A stretch of 64,000 bases of DNA from Bacteroidales bacterium. Lineage in GTDB: Bacteria; Bacteroidota; Bacteroidia; Bacteroidales; Muribaculaceae. This document shows positions 8,509 through 17,541 of this stretch, piece by piece. The notes under the pieces are model-generated. The model saw only the letters and a program-made list of their open reading frames with translations. It was not told the DNA's origin and searched no databases. Where the stretch lies: NCBI GenBank assembly GCA_022009815.1, contig CP091725.1, forward strand, positions 2,542,001-2,606,000, given 5' to 3'. Position 1 is the stretch's first letter. Each line of letters begins with the position of its first letter. The translations under genes and the position numbers were made by a program.

Positions 8509-9423
8509 TCAATCTTTTTTTAAATCAATCATATCGCCAAGTTTCCTATCCCATTCAAATGGATTAAACTCAGCATATCCGCTTGCGTCAAAAAATGTCA
8601 ATTCTCCGAAAAAGACTTTTCCTGAACAATTATACAAGTCAACTCGAATATGAGGCAAATATCCACTACTTGACAATTGTGCCGCCAATTGTCTCATTTT
8701 CTCAAAATTTTCCGGTTTTTGAACACGAAACTTAGAGTTCAAAGCACCTTGTTGATATGGGAGATGGTTGAATTGCATGTCAAAATAGTCGAATGTTACA
8801 TTTCCCGAACTTCTATCATTTGCAACCATAATGATTTGTGGAACGCCATTGAAACAATAAAATTTATAATCCCTCAATTCGCCGCTTTCATCCTCCATAT
8901 ATTTTTCGGCGATAATTCTCGGTTTCACATTCTTATACGGCCATTCCTTGTATCCTCTGTAGATATTGCTGCGCAACGACCGCTCTATTGTTCGCTTCGT
9001 TTTCTTTTTGTCAAGCATTGCTTTGTCTTTGCATACAACCACGCCTCCACCTCCGCCTCCGTTGGTGGTTTTCAGAACAAATTGACTGGGCAATTGGTCA
9101 AAATCGATATCTTCGAATCTATCCCATAATCCAAGTGTTGGGATTATGTGTTCTTCTCCAATTATTGATGCCACATATTTCTTTACCTCATACTTGTCGA
9201 CCATCTTCGTGTATTCCGGACGACGGTTGTACAGTTTCAGCCATTGCAACTTTTCATTGTATGTCTGTGGATTGTCCAAATTCAACGGATACCCCATTTT
9301 TAAACGGAATTGAATCTTCAGAAACATTCGGTCGGAAAGCATCCAACCAAACATTCTCAGCAATTTCAATCCTATCCGTGACGGATTCTTCATTAGTGAT
9401 ATTATTTTATCCATAATAATCAT
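8509..9423 (-). CDS. TupA-like ATP-grasp polysaccharide biosynthesis protein
   Basis: A 304-residue protein of the TupA-like ATP-grasp family (PF14305), common in capsule loci. It has the family N-terminal NPQTYNEKLQWLKLY stretch and DKYEVKKYV. A Gly-rich ATP loop (KTTNGGGGGGVVV) follows, and near the C-terminus the metal-binding acidic residues in GELTFFDASGYAEF. TupA itself ligates glutamate/glucuronate polymers in teichuronopeptide synthesis; here an amino acid or similar group may be linked to a sugar carboxylate, such as the uronic acid supplied by Ugd. That substrate link is inference. The start is either 9423 or the third-codon-later ATG at 9414. Confidence 0.84.
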   Translation of the reverse strand: MIIMDKIISLMKNPSRIGLKLLRMFGWMLSDRMFLKIQFRLKMGYPLNLDNPQTYNEKLQWLKLYNRRPEYTKMVDKYEVKKYVASIIGEEHIIPTLGLWDRFEDIDFDQLPSQFVLKTTNGGGGGGVVVCKDKAMLDKKKTKRTIERSLRSNIYRGYKEWPYKNVKPRIIAEKYMEDESGELRDYKFYCFNGVPQIIMVANDRSSGNVTFDYFDMQFNHLPYQQGALNSKFRVQKPENFEKMRQLAAQLSSSGYLPHIRVDLYNCSGKVFFGELTFFDASGYAEFNPFEWDRKLGDMIDLKKD

Positions 9424-9536
9424 TTCTTTATCAATGCACTACGCAACGACTGCATCCTTTTGTCAAAAGTGCCTGTAGATTGCCAATATTAAACTGAATG
9501 AAGCAGGATTGTGCAACTTATAACACCATTGCACCA
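9424..9536 (-). other. Gap with possible gene remnant
   Basis: Between the family 2 transferase and the ATP-grasp gene are 113 bases without an intact frame. On the minus strand two overlapping open stretches read like a protein tail (a WCYKLHNPASF segment, then FDKRMQSLRSALIKK before a stop at the ATP-grasp start). This could be the end of a deleted gene or one more frameshifted tail. I cannot assign a family. Confidence 0.3.
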
Positions 9537-10502
9537 CTACCTCACATTGAATAAATATTTTATTTTCTCCTTACCAGATATAAGAAAAATCCTGGCAAAT
9601 AAGCAATCATTGTTAAAAAGTCTGTCTTTTTTTGGTTTACTCCTAATATTATATTTTTTTATGCACCCTTATTGCCGAATAGGCCAATTGCAAAATAGTC
9701 ATCAAATATTGTTTATAATTATACTTCTTTAGCAAATCGCCTTGCTCATTCAAAGAATATAACGCATCCACCAAACTATTATAATTCTTTTTAGGCGAAC
9801 GTCTTCCTCCTTTCTTAGGAGTATAACAAAGCGAGTCATGACCTATGGTATAGGTGCATGTTATATCGGGAACAAATCTTGTTTTATATTTACGCGCCGC
9901 GCGAGACCATCTTATGCCCTCTGGGAAATTCGAGCATTGCTCCTCAAATATAAAATTATCAGGAACCGCAGCTTCGTTTCTTAAGACCTCGACCTTTCGA
10001 CATCCCACCATCTCGCATCCTTTATGCAATTTGAATGTTACTTCATTATAGTCAGAATCAAATATGGCTTAGGCAACTCAAGTCCCACCAATCTACCATC
10101 CTCATATTGCGATCGTGAACGCACTTCCCAAAATGCGTCATAGCAAGAGGATTTTTCAAGGATTTTCCAATATTTGTCAAAGACTTCAAGCATATCAAGC
10201 GTAATCGGGTCATCATCATCACAAGTGACAACGTATCGGCCTTCAAAAACTTTGGTTGCTTCACGCCAAGCGGTATGTTTTCCACCGTTTCCCTTGTTGA
10301 TAAATTTTATTGGCACATTGCTATTCTTCATAATATTGGACACAACGTCTACTGTATTATCTGTAGACCCATCGTTTACAATAACCCATTCATATGGCCC
10401 TTTGAACAACTGATTATTAATCATCTCAGCTAAATCTTCAAGCCGTGATGCCCGGTTATAAGTCGCTGTAAAAATAGAGAATCTATACTTATCATAATCA
10501 AT
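9537..10502 (-). CDS. GT2 family glycosyltransferase, frameshifted
   Basis: A GT-A fold transferase recovered across three frames. The N-terminus is RFSIFTATYNRASRLEDL, followed by EWVIVNDGSTDNT and the DDDD (DXD) metal/donor motif in VVTCDDDDPITLDML. Breaks are at the run 10060-10062 (one T missing in the sense strand; restoring it joins LPKPY to DYNEVTFKLHKGCE) and the T7 run 9654-9660 (one extra or two missing). After correction the protein ends near KEKIKYLFNVR at 9537. No ATG is visible at the 5' end; the frame opens at an ATT (10502), so the start may be another length error. The family usually transfers hexoses or HexNAc. Confidence 0.72.
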
Positions 10503-10530
10503 ATATATTATGAATTCAAATCATTTTATA

Positions 10531-11783
10531 TCATTTTGTCCCATATTTACGAGCCAAAATAAAAGAACCAATACCCAACATTCCTCTACATATAAAGACT
10601 GTAATAGCAGCGCCTACATACGAGAGATAATAAGTTAGCGGAAAAGAAATACAAATTCCAATAATTGACGTCACAAATGTCAGATTTCTCAATGGCTTCT
10701 CTCTGTGTTTTATTATTAAATAATTTGTACCATAAGTATAACTCATTGATAAAAAAATAAGAGAAACAGTTAGTATTTGCATGACAATAACAGATTCTTG
10801 AAACTCATCTCCAAGAAGAATGTGGATTGCCCATGGAGAAACAACAATCAGCACTACCACACCGAGAATTGTTGTAACCATATTCAATTTTGCGTAAAAG
10901 CTATGCTTGTCTTGCCTCCTGGCCAAAAATGGATAAAAGGCCCTAGACAAGACCATTTGAAATTGGTAAAATACTGTTGGGAATTTATCTCCTCCATCAT
11001 AGATTCCATTAGCAGTAGCTCCACTAAAAAAGCCCAACAGTAACACAGAAAAGCCATTGTAAAAATTGGGCATAATATTATTAATAAACACATCGGCACT
11101 TCCTTTGATTGTTTTTATAACTTCATGCCATTTAGGCTTATACAACGCATAGCCCCACTTATGAAGAATCAGATAAAGCGCACCTATTCCACACACAAGA
11201 TATCCTATAGTGACTAGAATCGGTTGGATAAGATAATCTTCTTTGTCGCGTATAAATATAAACACAGCAACAGTAAATATCAATTTCATAGTAATATTGA
11301 AAATTGTTGTGTATTTCATCTTCTCAATCGCTTGAAACATCCAATCAGGAAACATTATTTGACCAGGAATTATCAAAAATGTTATCAATATTACTGCTGC
11401 GTTCTCTCTAAAATATGGAACAATGGCTATAAGCAGCAATAACAAGATTCCTGAAATTATGGACAACAAGCACCTTGACCAAAATACGTTGCTAAATATT
11501 TTTGAGACGACATTCTTGTCATGTCTATTCTGAGCGACATCACGTGTTGCCGTAAGATTAAATCCCCAATCTGCCACAGTCTGAAACCAAACTACCACCG
11601 CTGTAGCAAATGCAATCTTTCCAAAGCCATCAGCACCTATTACACGAGCGAGATAAGGCATTGTTATCAGCGGGAAACATAGCCAGCGACCTGAAGTAAT
11701 GTCAGATAACCCAAATTAGCAAAAACAGTCTTACCTTCTTTGCTAGAACGTATCCTATTTTTGAATTCTTTTATATATATCAT
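10531..11783 (-). CDS. wzx: Wzx repeat-unit flippase, one frameshift
   Basis: A polytopic MOP/PST family flippase of about 418 residues. The main frame from 11661 begins MPYLARVIGADGFGKIAFA, which is normally residue 40-60 of Wzx. The missing N-terminus is found one frame over, from ATG 11783 (a KTVFANLGYLTLLQVAGY segment). Adding one T to the run at 11675-11677 joins the two as AGYVFPLITMPYLAR. About twelve hydrophobic helices are visible. It moves undecaprenyl-linked repeat units across the inner membrane for Wzy. It is strongly AT-rich compared with the flanking ugd region. Confidence 0.88.
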
Positions 11784-11818
11784 ACTTGTCAAATCGGACA
11801 TTTCCGTGAAACTATCTC

Positions 11819-12816
11819 TTATTTCATATACTCCTTATACCAATCCACAAACTTTGCTATGCCGTCGGCAAGCAGTGTGGATGGCCGATAACCAATCTCG
11901 GCGGCGAGGCGTGAGGTGTCGGCGTATGTCTGATAAACATCGCCCGGCTGCATCGGCATCATCTCCATCTGCGCCTTCTTTCCAAGACATGTTTCAATGG
12001 TCTGGATAAACTCCATCAACTGCGTCGGGTGGCCGCATCCGATATTGTACACGCGGCTGCCTTCCCGAGGATTGTCGATAACGCCCACTGTCCCGTTGAC
12101 TATGTCATCGATATATGTGAAGTCGCGCGACAGATTGCCGTTGTTGAACACCTTTATCGGACGGCCTGCAAGTATCGCTTTGGTAAACAGCATCGGTGCC
12201 ATGTCGGGACGTCCCCACGGTCCATATACCGTAAAGAACCGCAATCCTGTGGCATGGATTCCGTAGAGGTGGCTGTAGACGTTTGCCATCAACTCATTGC
12301 TCTTCTTTGTGGCAGCATAGATTGAGACTTGATTATCAACCCGGTCGTCCTCCGAGAACGGCGTTTTCGTATTGCCTCCATACACCGAACTTGACGAAGC
12401 GTAGACGAAATGCCTCACCGGATAACGGCGGACGCACTCTAAAAGATTGAGAAATCCGACGACGTTGCTCTGCACGTATGCGTCGGGATTCTCGATAGAA
12501 TAACGCACACCTGCCTGCGCCGCAAGATTGACCACAACATCAAAACGCTCTTTGCCGCACAAGTCCATCAACGCCCATTTGTCAGTTATGTCCATTCTGC
12601 GGAAACGGAATCCTGGATATTTAGCGCTCCTCACCTCGTGCCCTGCACAAGGTCGCGCTCCTCTATTCCGCCCTCCCGCAGACGGGCATATTTAAGACTC
12701 ACAGGATAGTAGTCGTTCAAATTATCAATTCCTACCACCTCGTCGCCTCTGCCAAGCAGATGCCAGCACAGGTGGGAGCCGATGAAGCCTGCGGCTCCTG
12801 TAACCAATATCTTCAT
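11819..12816 (-). CDS. UDP-glucuronate 4-epimerase, one frameshift
   Basis: An extended SDR epimerase of about 333 residues. The N-terminal part reads MKILVTGAAGFIGSHL and IDNLNDYYPVSLKYARL; the latter stretch is typical of UDP-GlcA 4-epimerases (LpsL/GAE type). The rest has NLAAQAGVRYSIENPDAY, SSSSVYGGN and YAATKKSNE (catalytic Y-x3-K). Restoring one G at 12634-12635 (CC on the plus strand) fuses the two frames near EERDLVQGTR. The ATG at 12816 overlaps the ugd stop by one base. It converts UDP-GlcA from Ugd into UDP-GalA. UDP-glucose 4-epimerase is less likely given the motif and the neighbour. Confidence 0.85.
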
Positions 12817-14131
12817 TATTTCTGTCCTATGCAATAATATGTGAAACCGTTCTCCTCCAATTCTTTGGAGTCATAAATGTTGCGACCGTCGATTACCACC
12901 GTCGATTTCATCGTTTTCTTCAGCACCGCCCACGAAGGCATACGGAATTGCTTCCACTCCGTAAGCATAAGCAAAGCGTCGGCGTCGAGCACCGCCTCAT
13001 ACATATCCTTGGCATACGCAACGCTGTCTCCGATTCGGCGACGGCACTCCGACATGGCAATCGGATCAAACACCCTGACGCTGCACCCTGCTTCCTGAAG
13101 CAACTTGATGGTGACAAGCGATGTCGCCTCGCGCATATCGTCGGTTTCCGGCTTGAACGACAGTCCCCACAATGCAATGGTCCTGCCTTTCAAGTCGCCA
13201 TTGTAATGTTGCTGCAGCTTCTTGAAAACCACAGTCTTCTGATATTCATTAACGTCTTCAACCGCTTTGAGCACCTGCATTTGATAGCCATTCTTTTCCG
13301 CAGTCTTTATCAACGCCTTAACATCTTTCGGGAAACACGAACCTCCATAGCCACAACCAGGATAAAGGAATTTGCTGCCGATACGCGTGTCGCTACCGAT
13401 GCCCTTGCGCACCATATTCACGTCGGCACCGACAAGTTCGCAAAGATTGGCAATGTCGTTCATAAACGAGATGCGGGTGGCAAGCATTGAATTCGCGGCA
13501 TATTTATCATTTCCGCACTCGGAATGTCTGTAAAAATCACGCGGAAATTGTTGAGCATCACAGGACGGTAAAGGCGGCTCATCAAATCCTTGGCTTTTTC
13601 TGTCTCGACACCGACAACAACGCGGTCAGGACTCATGAAATCCTTTATCGCCGCACCTTCTTTAAGAAACTCCGGATTGGATGCCACATCAAACGGAATG
13701 TCGACACCTCGCTTGTCCAGCTCTTCCTGAATGGCGGCTTTTACCTTTTTCGCCGTTCCTACTGGCACGGTCGACTTCGTAACCAACAACACATACTTCT
13801 TCATATTGCGGCCAACTGTACGCGCTACCTCAAGCACATACTTCAAGTCGGCGCTACCATCCTCATCAGGAGGCGTGCCCACGGCACTGAAAACAATTTC
13901 TACATCATCCAGCACCGTTGTCAGATCCGTTGTAAACTTCAAACGACCCTCGCGATAATTGCGAAGCACCATCTCGTCAAGCCCAGGTTCATAAATCGGA
14001 ATCTCTCCGTTGAGCAACCTGTTGATTTTTGACTCATCAATATCAACGCACGTTACATTGACTCCCATTTCTGCGAAACATGTACCCGAAACCAATCCTA
14101 CGTAGCCGGTACCTACTATTGCTATGTTCAT
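12816..14131 (-). CDS. ugd: UDP-glucose 6-dehydrogenase, one frameshift
   Basis: An NAD-dependent dehydrogenase of about 438 residues making UDP-glucuronate. The N-terminal domain starts MNIAIVGTGYVGLVSG with the Rossmann loop, then STVPVGTAKKV and NPEFLKEGAA. The C-terminal part has GYGGSCFPKDVKAL, which holds the catalytic Cys, and a final Rossmann-like domain (ALWGLSFKPETDDMREA). The frame breaks at 13503-13505: one A missing in the sense strand, which if restored gives SAEMIKYAANSMLATR. It is the first metabolic gene after upxY and feeds the following epimerase. Confidence 0.93.
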
Positions 14132-14132
14132 A

Positions 14133-14681
14133 TCAACTTTTTATTTCTTCTAAAAATGCTTTTGGGATATAGGTTGTGGCGACGGCGCAGATGCCGCGGA
14201 TGCTGACGAGGAGGCGGCGGTCGCCATGGATGCGCTGGATGCTGCCTTCGGCGCCACGGAAGGGGCCGTCGGTGACGCGCACGCGCTGTCCTTCCGCAAA
14301 CTTGCGGTCTTCATCGCCAAAGTATTCCAGCCCGGTCTCTCCCGACGAGGCGACAAGCATAAACACGTTCATCTCCCGGTCGGGGATGGCATAAGGCTTG
14401 CGTCTGCCGTCATCGCAATGGCGGGTGTAGAGGATGGCGCGGTCGGTGAGCTGACGCTGCACCGCTACGGCGCACTCCTCGGCAGCGCGGAAAAACATCA
14501 GCGAATTTATCACGGGACGGCGCACCTTGCGGCGCTGCCCGCCTCGCTCCACCACGGTTTCTTCAACCGGCACGTAGCACTCTGTGCCGTCGGCCGTCAG
14601 CTCCTCCTCCACAGCAAAAACTTTGTTGTAGAACACCTTCAAGGCATACCAATGCAATTCGTGATTTTCCGCTTCAACCAT
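14133..14681 (-). CDS. upxY: UpxY-type NusG-like transcription antiterminator
   Basis: A NusG-family protein of about 182 residues. The N-terminal NGN domain begins HWYALKVFYNKVFAVEEEL, and a C-terminal KOW motif lies in RVRVTDGPFRGAEGSIQRI. In Bacteroides, UpxY proteins encoded first in each capsule operon bind RNA polymerase early and prevent premature termination in that operon's leader. The position here is exactly that: first gene after the invertible promoter and directly upstream of ugd, two bases apart. I prefer ATG 14681 over the in-frame ATG 14714, because homologous NGN domains start close to the Trp-Tyr-Ala motif. No upxZ partner gene follows. Confidence 0.88.
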   Translation of the reverse strand: MVEAENHELHWYALKVFYNKVFAVEEELTADGTECYVPVEETVVERGGQRRKVRRPVINSLMFFRAAEECAVAVQRQLTDRAILYTRHCDDGRRKPYAIPDREMNVFMLVASSGETGLEYFGDEDRKFAEGQRVRVTDGPFRGAEGSIQRIHGDRRLLVSIRGICAVATTYIPKAFLEEIKS

Positions 14682-14838
14682 TCGCGTAAGGATATAACTT
14701 CCATTCCTGCCCACCGTGGTTTCTTCAACCTTCAGCGCACAGCAAGTCGGGTTAGTCCGCTAATTTTTCATCTGTCTAAAACCCCGGAACTCGGCGCGTT
14801 CCACTACCCGTGGTCGCTGTCCGTAACCCTCTTCGTGA

Positions 14839-14865
14839 GGTTTCTCCGCAAGAAACCGCACAACC
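14839..14865. repeat. Left inverted repeat, recombination half of invertible promoter
   Basis: These 27 bases are the exact reverse complement of 15139-15165. The site has the anatomy of a tyrosine recombinase core: arm GAGGTTTC, 7-bp spacer TCCGCAA (14845-14851), arm GAAACCGCACA. The left arm is imperfect, matching 9 of 11 positions of the ideal arm. Confidence 0.85.
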
Positions 14866-14870
14866 TTTTG

Positions 14871-14878
14871 CAAAGATA
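14871..14878 (-). promoter_or_regulatory. -7 box of capsule promoter inside the invertible segment
   Basis: The minus strand reads TATCTTTG, a perfect match to the Bacteroidetes TAnnTTTG -7 element, placing the start of transcription near 14864, inside the left repeat. No clear TTTG -33 box is visible at the expected spacing, which suggests a weak or activator-assisted promoter. Confidence 0.65.
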
Positions 14879-15138
14879 GATAATTTTCTTGAAAAAGGCT
14901 TGTGGAATGCAATATTAATTCAACCTTTTTTTAAAGTTGAATTGCGCAGACGTTGTAAGTGGTTGAAAGTTAATCGTTCAGCCACTACGGCAATGCGGAG
15001 GTTTCTCTATCGTCGCCATGCCACGTATCTTGATTGCGACAGCTGAGCTGCCGAGACCTGCGGCCCATTTTCGCACGCCCAAACCCGCGGTTTTCACTAT
15101 ATGCCGGCTCTATATTCCTTTCCGCCAGCGCGTTCCGC

Positions 15139-15165
15139 GGTTGTGCGGTTTCTTGCGGAGAAACC
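15139..15165. repeat. Right inverted repeat, recombination half of invertible promoter
   Basis: The mate of 14839-14865. Here the core is fully symmetric: TGTGCGGTTTC (15142-15152), spacer TTGCGGA (15153-15159), GAAACCGCACA (15160-15170), that is, 11-bp perfect arms around 7 bp. The two spacers are reverse complements of each other, so strand exchange between the sites would invert the intervening DNA rather than delete it. Confidence 0.85.
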
Positions 15166-15170
15166 GCACA

Positions 15171-16103
15171 TCACAAGCACTTCAGAATTTCATGGTTGGC
15201 ATTGTCCAATGCCACATTTTCCACCGAATCAAGATAAATAAGCGTGGTGCGCTCGGAAGAGTGCCCAAGTCCGGCGCTGATGATTGACAACGGCACGTTG
15301 TGGCGCCGTGCGGCGGTAGCCCAACTGTGGCGCGCCGTGTAGGTCGACAACTTCTCCGAGATTCCTGCAATTTCAGCCAACTGCTTCAGCTTACGGTTGT
15401 GATAGCCCAACGCCGTCTGGTATTGCCGGTAGGCATCCTGTCCGTCGGCACTGATTATCGGGAATACATACTCTCCTGCTTCGTTTTTGTAGCGGTTGAT
15501 TATAGCAGCCATCGGCGGCTCAATGCGCACGGTGAGCCGTTGCCCCGTCTTGCGGCGCACGTAGCTGAACCAGTCGCCACAGATGTCGTCGCGCCGCAGA
15601 AAAGCAATGTCGACAAACGCCATTCCACGCGCGCAATAGCTGAACAAAAAGATGTCGCGCGACAAAGCCAACGACTCATGCTCGGGCGGCAGCTGCCAGC
15701 GAAGCAACTTGGAGAACACCGCCTCTGGCACAGCCAGCTTGCGCGTGGCGCACACTCCTGTGAACACTTTCTGGAACGGCACAATCCGCCGCGCTATGCC
15801 TTCTGATACCGCTTGATTGCAGACCGACCTCAGGCATCGCAGATAAAACGACACGCTGTTCATCTTCAGCCCACGTTTCCGCAGCCACAGTTCATAATCA
15901 GACACCAAATCGGCGTCAATTTTGGAAAATGCGATGTCGTGCCTGTCAAGAAATTCAGAAAACCTGTAGAGCGAGTTGCGATAATTACGCGCCGTGCCAA
16001 AATTCATATTGGTTTTCAAGTTCAGAATCAAGCCACGCCAATATTCAAGTACTCTGCGCGGTCTGCGCACTGCTTTTTTCTCAACAATATTGTTTCTTTC
16101 CAT
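15171..16103 (-). CDS. Tyrosine recombinase, probable capsule promoter invertase
   Basis: A 310-residue tyrosine recombinase from ATG 16103. An N-terminal SAM-like DNA-binding domain (about 15-110, LEYWRGLILNLKTNMNFGT) precedes a catalytic domain with R159 (SYCARGMAF), K185 (RRKTGQ), R258-H259 (TYTARHSWA), H281 (GLGHSSERTT) and nucleophile Y290 (IYLDS). The first position of the HxxR box is Tyr255. An upstream in-frame ATG (16187) would add 28 residues that include a promoter-like TACTTTTC, so I reject it. Its stop abuts the arm of the right repeat. It resembles Bacteroides Tsr-type invertases rather than phage integrases; no phage genes are nearby. Confidence 0.88.
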   Translation of the reverse strand: MERNNIVEKKAVRRPRRVLEYWRGLILNLKTNMNFGTARNYRNSLYRFSEFLDRHDIAFSKIDADLVSDYELWLRKRGLKMNSVSFYLRCLRSVCNQAVSEGIARRIVPFQKVFTGVCATRKLAVPEAVFSKLLRWQLPPEHESLALSRDIFLFSYCARGMAFVDIAFLRRDDICGDWFSYVRRKTGQRLTVRIEPPMAAIINRYKNEAGEYVFPIISADGQDAYRQYQTALGYHNRKLKQLAEIAGISEKLSTYTARHSWATAARRHNVPLSIISAGLGHSSERTTLIYLDSVENVALDNANHEILKCL

Positions 16104-16155
16104 CTTGTTTTGATTTTTTGAGAAAAAGTAATGATTAATTTCCGCATAACTGACG

Positions 16156-16163
16156 TAATTTTG
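16156..16163 (+). promoter_or_regulatory. -7 box for rlmH
   Basis: TAATTTTG on the plus strand matches TAnnTTTG. It lies within the region between the divergent recombinase and rlmH and would give a leader of about 70 bases. Confidence 0.5.
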
Positions 16164-16239
16164 CAGAAGAAAAGTAACACCAGGCATAATAATGATTAAA
16201 CGACGCTTTATGCCCGTGTTTTAAAAACCCAAAAGAATT

Positions 16240-16713
16240 ATGAAAATATGCCTATTCGTTGTAGGAAAAACAAATCATAACTATCTGTCGCCAGGCATCG
16301 AGGACTACAGCCGGCGGGTGAACCGCTACGTGCCGTTCGCAATACAATATATCGCCGATGCAAAAAACACCCGCAATCTGACGCAAGCCCAGCAAAAGGT
16401 TGCCGAGGGACAGAATCTGCTCGCCGCCTTCGAGCCGTCGGACTGCGTTGTGCTGCTCGACGAGCACGGCAAAGAAATGAAATCTATGGAATTTTCAGCA
16501 TATATTGAAAAGAAGATGCAGACCGTAGGCAAGCGGTTGGTGTTCGTAGTAGGCGGACCATACGGATTTTCCGACGATGTCTATGCCCGCGCCAATGGGA
16601 AAATATCGCTGTCGAAAATGACATTTCCGCACGACTTGATACGCCTTGTGTTCTGCGAGCAGCTCTATCGGGCATACTCCATAATGCACAACGAGCCATA
16701 CCATCACGAATAG
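16240..16713 (+). CDS. rlmH: 23S rRNA pseudouridine-1915 N3-methyltransferase RlmH
   Basis: An intact 157-residue SPOUT methyltransferase. The C-terminal trefoil-knot motif FVVGGPYGFSDDVY and the ending LSKMTFPHDLIRLVFCEQLYR with MHNEPYHHE are diagnostic of RlmH (YbeA). It methylates the pseudouridine at 23S position 1915 in assembled 70S ribosomes using SAM. It stands alone on the plus strand between the capsule locus and the aromatic operon, marking the boundary between accessory and core DNA. Confidence 0.95.
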   Translation: MKICLFVVGKTNHNYLSPGIEDYSRRVNRYVPFAIQYIADAKNTRNLTQAQQKVAEGQNLLAAFEPSDCVVLLDEHGKEMKSMEFSAYIEKKMQTVGKRLVFVVGGPYGFSDDVYARANGKISLSKMTFPHDLIRLVFCEQLYRAYSIMHNEPYHHE

Positions 16714-16743
16714 AGCCAGACACCCAAAAGGCTGTCTGGCTCT
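16712..16743. terminator. Hairpin between convergent rlmH and tyrA
   Basis: An 11-bp perfect stem (AGAGCCAGACA at 16712-16722 with TGTCTGGCTCT at 16733-16743) separates the 3' ends of two converging genes. No T-run follows on either side, so termination efficiency is uncertain. Confidence 0.55.
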
Positions 16744-16763
16744 GCATATTGCTTTCAAAAGCG

Positions 16764-17536
16764 CTACTTCAAATTCTCGCGCACCTGTTCAAGAAACTCC
16801 TTCATCGCGTTGGAATCCTTGCGCGCCACAATCTCCTTCAGCGTTTCCAACTTGTCCTGAATCTTGCCAATCTGTTCCACAGTGTGCGGATTAAACAGAA
16901 TCTCCGTGAGCAGAAAATCATCCTCCGACATCAGTCCACGGGCTATCGCCATATGGCGTTTATAGGTGGTTCCCGGCGCGTCCTGATGCTTCATCACACT
17001 GCCAAACACAAGCGTCGACGTAAACGGTGTTGACAACGAATAAGCAATCACCTCGTCGTGCTCCTTAAACGTGTACTCGCGGATATTGAGATGTAACTCG
17101 TTGTAAAGGTCCTTGAAAAACACCTTGCCCAAATGGTCGCCCTCGCTTATGATTATCGCATTCTCATCCTGCAGATTGCTCAACGAAGCGAACGTGGGGC
17201 CAAACATCGGGTGTGTGCTGACAAAAGGATGCCCGCATTCGGCATAAAACTCAGGCAATCCCGTCTTCACCGAAGCTATATCGGCAAGAATGCATTCTTT
17301 GCCGATATACGGAATCACCATGCGGAATGCCTCGAGCGTATACTTCACCGTTGCGGCATTGATGACCAACTGAGGGTCGAAGTCGGCAATCTCATCCGGC
17401 GACGACATTCGTCTCACATTATAAGTAAACGCAAACGCTGCGGATTAGTCTCAAAAACCGCAACAGAATGCTTGAAACTCAACAAATCGGAGAAAAACGA
17501 GCCCATCTTTCCAGCTCCTATAATCAGTATTCTCAT
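16764..17536 (-). CDS. tyrA: Prephenate dehydrogenase TyrA, one frameshift
   Basis: An NAD(P)-dependent prephenate dehydrogenase of about 257 residues, last gene of the aromatic operon. The start ATG 17536 gives MRILIIGAGKMGSFFSD with the Rossmann loop. The remaining protein has STHPMFGPTFASL, the prephenate/NAD-site stretch of TyrA. The frame breaks at 17427-17429, where one T (sense) is missing; restoring it yields NPQRLRFTYNVRRMSS. It makes 4-hydroxyphenylpyruvate, which the aminotransferase two genes upstream could convert to tyrosine. The length matches the short Bacteroides form without an ACT domain. Confidence 0.9.
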
Positions 17537-17541
17537 CGTCA

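Larger units (their letters stand above)
14839..15165. other. Predicted invertible promoter segment of the capsule operon
   Basis: The segment is bounded by 27-bp perfect inverted repeats and contains a promoter -7 box pointing out across the left repeat toward upxY. It holds no convincing gene. At 14917-14943 there is a hairpin with 8-bp arms around a T-rich loop. The recombinase gene ends six bases to the right. This is the layout of phase-variable capsule promoters in Bacteroidales. In the orientation given, the promoter faces the capsule genes, so this read corresponds to the ON state. The 124 bases between the left repeat and upxY (14715-14838) would be transcribed leader on which UpxY could act. 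Confidence 0.8.

Noticed and set aside
9424..9536. Separate small gene between the GT2 and ATP-grasp genes
   Set aside because: No start codon and two frames would be needed for about 35 residues; kept only as a possible remnant.
15171..16103. Phage or integrative element integrase
   Set aside because: No phage or conjugation genes and no tRNA attachment site are nearby; the adjacent inverted recombination sites fit an invertase better.
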